NCBI RefSeq assembly: GCF_031755915.1
Contig: NC_083382.1
Location: forward strand, 14,831,501-14,895,500
Length of the DNA: 64,000 nucleotides
Direction of reading: 5' to 3'
From: Ziziphus jujuba
Taxonomy: Eukaryota > Streptophyta > Magnoliopsida > Rosales > Rhamnaceae
Below the pieces are notes generated by a model. That model saw only the letters and a list, made by a program, of their open reading frames with translations, did not search any database and was not told the DNA's origin. The translations under genes were made by a program, and so were the position numbers. Positions 61,650 to 64,000 of this stretch are shown piece after piece. Position 1 is the stretch's first letter; each line of letters opens with the position of its first letter.

Positions 61650-62763
61650 ATGGCGACAAGGAAAATTGTACAGCTTGAAGGAAACTCTTCAAACCGATCC
61701 AAAACAGTGGAAGATATAGTGAAGCTAGAGAGGAAGATCTTCCCAAAGCACGAATCACTTGCTAGATCTTTTGATGAAGAACTCATAAAGAAGAACAGTG
61801 GATTGCTTTACGTGGAGGTTGATAATGGACAACTTGCAGGCTATGTCATGTATTCCTGGCCCTCTTCCTTGTACGCTTCCATCACAAAGCTAGCAGGTTT
61901 TCCAAACCCATTTTTCTTTCTTTGCATATTTTCCTTACAAATATAGCTTTTCGTATTTAGATTTTTTTTTTTCCCCCCTCCAATTACGGTTTTCTAGCAT
62001 TATTTTATTATGGTTTTGGTTGGATAGCTGTTCTGTAGCATAGATTTTCGATGCCTTATAATTTTTTGTTTCCTGGGTTTTGATGATTTGGTGGTATCGC
62101 TAATTTTGTGTTTCACCTTACACTGTTTTAAGATGGATATGGTGTGTGTCTGATTGAATGAGATTGAATGAAGCTCTTCAAGACCCATAAATGGAGATGT
62201 TCAAAATGTTTATATTGTCGTCATCTCTGTATAAATATGAATTTAATGTGCAAAACACTAAAAATTGCCCATTTTGTAAAACTGCTTGGTAAATGCAATG
62301 ATATGATAATAAGCAATTGTGGACATGATCACAAGCTATTCGAAGAAAGTTCTCTTTCAAATATAGAACTTTCTAAAACATCATCAGAGTCTTCTTTTTT
62401 TTTTTTTTTTTTTTTTGATATAGTATTTTCTAAATGAGTGAAGCTTTTGTATATACAAATTTGGTTATAAATTAGTGCTTCCTTCTCACGTTTGCCACAT
62501 ATTGATTTCTTGTATGTGGTTTATTTTCCACAGTGAAGGAAAATTATAGGAGGCAAGGCTATGGAAAGGAACTGCTGGAAGCAGCTATCCAGAAATGCAG
62601 AACCAGAAATGTCCAGCGCATATCACTTCATGTTGATCCCTTAAGGACTCCTGCCATGAATCTCTACCAGAAACTCGGTTTCAAAGTTGATAGCCTCGTA
62701 AAAGGTTACTATTCTCCCGATCGAGATGCCTATAGAATGTACTTGGATTTTGATACTGAATAG
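61650..62763 (+). CDS. GNAT-family N-acetyltransferase, two exons
   Basis: The product is predicted to move an acetyl group from acetyl-CoA to an amine, perhaps a protein N-terminus, like RimI/NAA-type enzymes. Exon 1 (61650-61896) begins MATRKIVQLEG and ends at GCTAGCAG|GTTTTC. Exon 2 (62534-62763) begins after TTTTCCACAG and ends with a TAG stop. The joined frame reads ITKLAVKENYRRQGYGKEL, placing the acetyl-CoA-binding R-x-x-G-x-G motif (RRQGYG) at residues 88-93. Near the C-terminus, ISLHVDPLRTPAMNLYQKLG matches the family pattern of an Asn/Ala residue and a YxKLGF helix. The product is 158 residues, normal for a single-domain GNAT. The ATG at 61650 follows an A-rich leader. The single 637-bp intron has a T-run near 62397. 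The substrate cannot be predicted. Confidence 0.92.
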
Positions 62764-63279
62764 TTTAATGGAGATGAGTATAGTTTTGTTAGAATTTTCA
62801 AGATATATCCATAATACTTTTGCAATTTGCTATCTCAAAACTGGATGATAATAAACTTTTGATCAAACGTAATAAGAAAGCTTTTAAGTGTGTTTTTGGT
62901 TTTTCTGCTCTTCTGTGTTGCCATTGTCTCTTAAGGGAGATAAAATGCATTACTTTCTGAGACAATGAATCTGCAGATTAGTCACAGCTTCTTGAGGGAT
63001 GGTCTGCTTCTGTGCATGTGTAATGTAGAGACAGCAAGTGCATTAAAAAATGTTGTACATATATATATATGTGCACCAGTCACATGTCATCAAGGATTCG
63101 TGCACTGTAAATAAATCATTGACATTTAAAATTGAGTGAAAAAATAGGAAAGTAAGAATATAGTATGACCTTTATCCAAAAAATAAATAAATAAATGTTA
63201 TGGCCCGCTAATGCAACTAAAATGTTCACAAATTGTAAGAAATATAAAGCAAATAAAAATTTATATAAAACATTAAATT
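62764..63279. other. 3' flank of the GNAT gene
   Basis: Untranslated and intergenic DNA. AATAAA-like words (for example AATAAAC near 62851) could serve as poly-A signals. A short (TA)n lies at 63060-63070. No gene is seen. Confidence 0.55.
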
Positions 63280-63352
63280 TGATGCTGCCCAGGATCGAAC
63301 TGGGGACCTTCAGTGTGTAAGACTGACGTGATAACCACTACACCACAGCATC
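63280..63352 (-). tRNA. tRNA-Val (anticodon UAC)
   Basis: The minus strand folds as a 73-base cloverleaf. The acceptor stem GATGCTG pairs perfectly with CAGCATC, followed by discriminator A. The D arm contains the A box TGGTGTAGTGG. The anticodon stem TCAGT/ACTGA encloses CTTACAC with anticodon TAC. The T arm CCCAG-TTCGATC-CTGGG contains the B box. No intron is present. The body closely resembles plant tRNA-Val(AAC), with a different acceptor stem. CCA is not encoded, as usual for nuclear genes. Confidence 0.93.
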
Positions 63353-64000
63353 CGTTAAGATTGCAAGCTGACAACTTACTAACTTCAACAACACTTTGAT
63401 TTTATAAAATTATGTAATTATCTAATCTTGTTTAAGAACTGAACTGTTTTCTTCCTCTTGTTTTATTGTTAAAAATGATAGCTTTTACAACAAAATCAAG
63501 CATGAAGATGTAAATCCAGTAACTGAAAGATAAATGTGATGGTATAAATAAAAAAAATATATATATATATATATATAAATATTTTTGGTCAAAATATACG
63601 TGTATATATATATATATAGATATTAAATGTATAATTTACACAAAAATATTAAATTATATGCTCTTTTGAAACAACCAGGCGAAAAACATACATTACCCAA
63701 AAAAAAAAAAAAAAAAAAAAAAAAGCCAACAACAACAACAACAAAACGAAAAACATTTCAACCGAAAAAAAAAAAAAAAAGGCGAAGACGGAAAACAGTT
63801 TTTCAAACCCGAAACACCAACTCAAGCGTCAAAGAAAATGACAAATCCAAACAGTCCCTTAAATTTCGTATAAAATTGTCAAACACCATTATTCTGTAAA
63901 TTTTCAATCGTTTTAACACGCGATTAAAGCCCTAGCTTCCAAAGTCTAGGACTTCTGCAATTTTTTTCTCTTTTCATTTGTTGCTTCTTTTATTCTTCTG
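63353..64000. other. AT-rich end of window, possible 5' leader of a further gene
   Basis: The stretch contains (TA)n tracts (63558-63578, 63601-63618) and poly-A runs (63700-63724, 63766-63780). The last 100 bp turn pyrimidine-rich (AAAGCCCTAGCTTCC, then TTTTTTTCTCTTTTC and TTGCTTCTTTTATTCTTCTG), which is how many plant 5' untranslated leaders look. No start codon or coding frame is visible before the window ends. Confidence 0.4.

Overview
This window is nuclear DNA from a flowering plant. It is very AT-rich, its genes are split by GT-AG introns with plant-type T-rich 3' splice sites, and its proteins match plant-specific family types: a WSD1-type wax synthase, an ACD6-type ankyrin/PGG protein, a coclaurine N-methyltransferase-like enzyme and a plastid-targeted CPBP protease. 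The overall look is eudicot, perhaps a rosid, but the species cannot be fixed from the sequence alone.

Layout. At 1-1566 lies the 3' end of a Ty1/Copia retrotransposon (Copia-1). The 5' exons of a CPBP/CAAX-type protease gene follow at 2119-4118 (minus). A complete five-exon wax ester synthase/diacylglycerol acyltransferase gene occupies 6411-11835 (minus), and its introns hold repeats. From 11.8 to 20.8 kb the DNA is AT-rich and contains several ORF-less inverted-repeat elements. A three-exon ACD6-like gene with an apparent frameshift lies at 20833-23418 (minus). From 23.4 to 47.2 kb the DNA is a repeat landscape: a LINE 3' end, tandem duplications, a small MITE, a 1.4-kb foldback, a Ty3/gypsy gag relic, a CACTA-like terminus with palindrome arrays, a duplicated 1.5-kb unknown unit, a Copia integrase relic, and Copia-2. 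Copia-2 is full length but dead, with a perfect 5-bp target-site duplication.

An eight-exon coclaurine N-methyltransferase-like gene runs from 58058 down to 47680 (minus). Its last intron is 7.4 kb long because it contains a third, decayed Copia element (Copia-3). After AT-rich intergenic DNA comes a two-exon GNAT acetyltransferase gene at 61650-62763 (plus) and a tRNA-Val(UAC) gene at 63280-63352 (minus).

The genes do not form an evident pathway or cluster. What stands out is how transposons shape the locus: elements sit in introns of otherwise intact genes, and many long-terminal-inverted-repeat elements carry no ORF. I assembled exon structures by eye from reading-frame continuity, splice consensus and family knowledge. 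No alignment or database search was run. I found no clear sign of a new enzymatic or defence system. The best candidates for follow-up are the 1.4-kb foldback at 30.7-32.1 kb, the palindrome array at 33.9-35.3 kb, the inverted-repeat element with an internal minisatellite at 10.3-11.3 kb, and the altered active-site motif in the methyltransferase.
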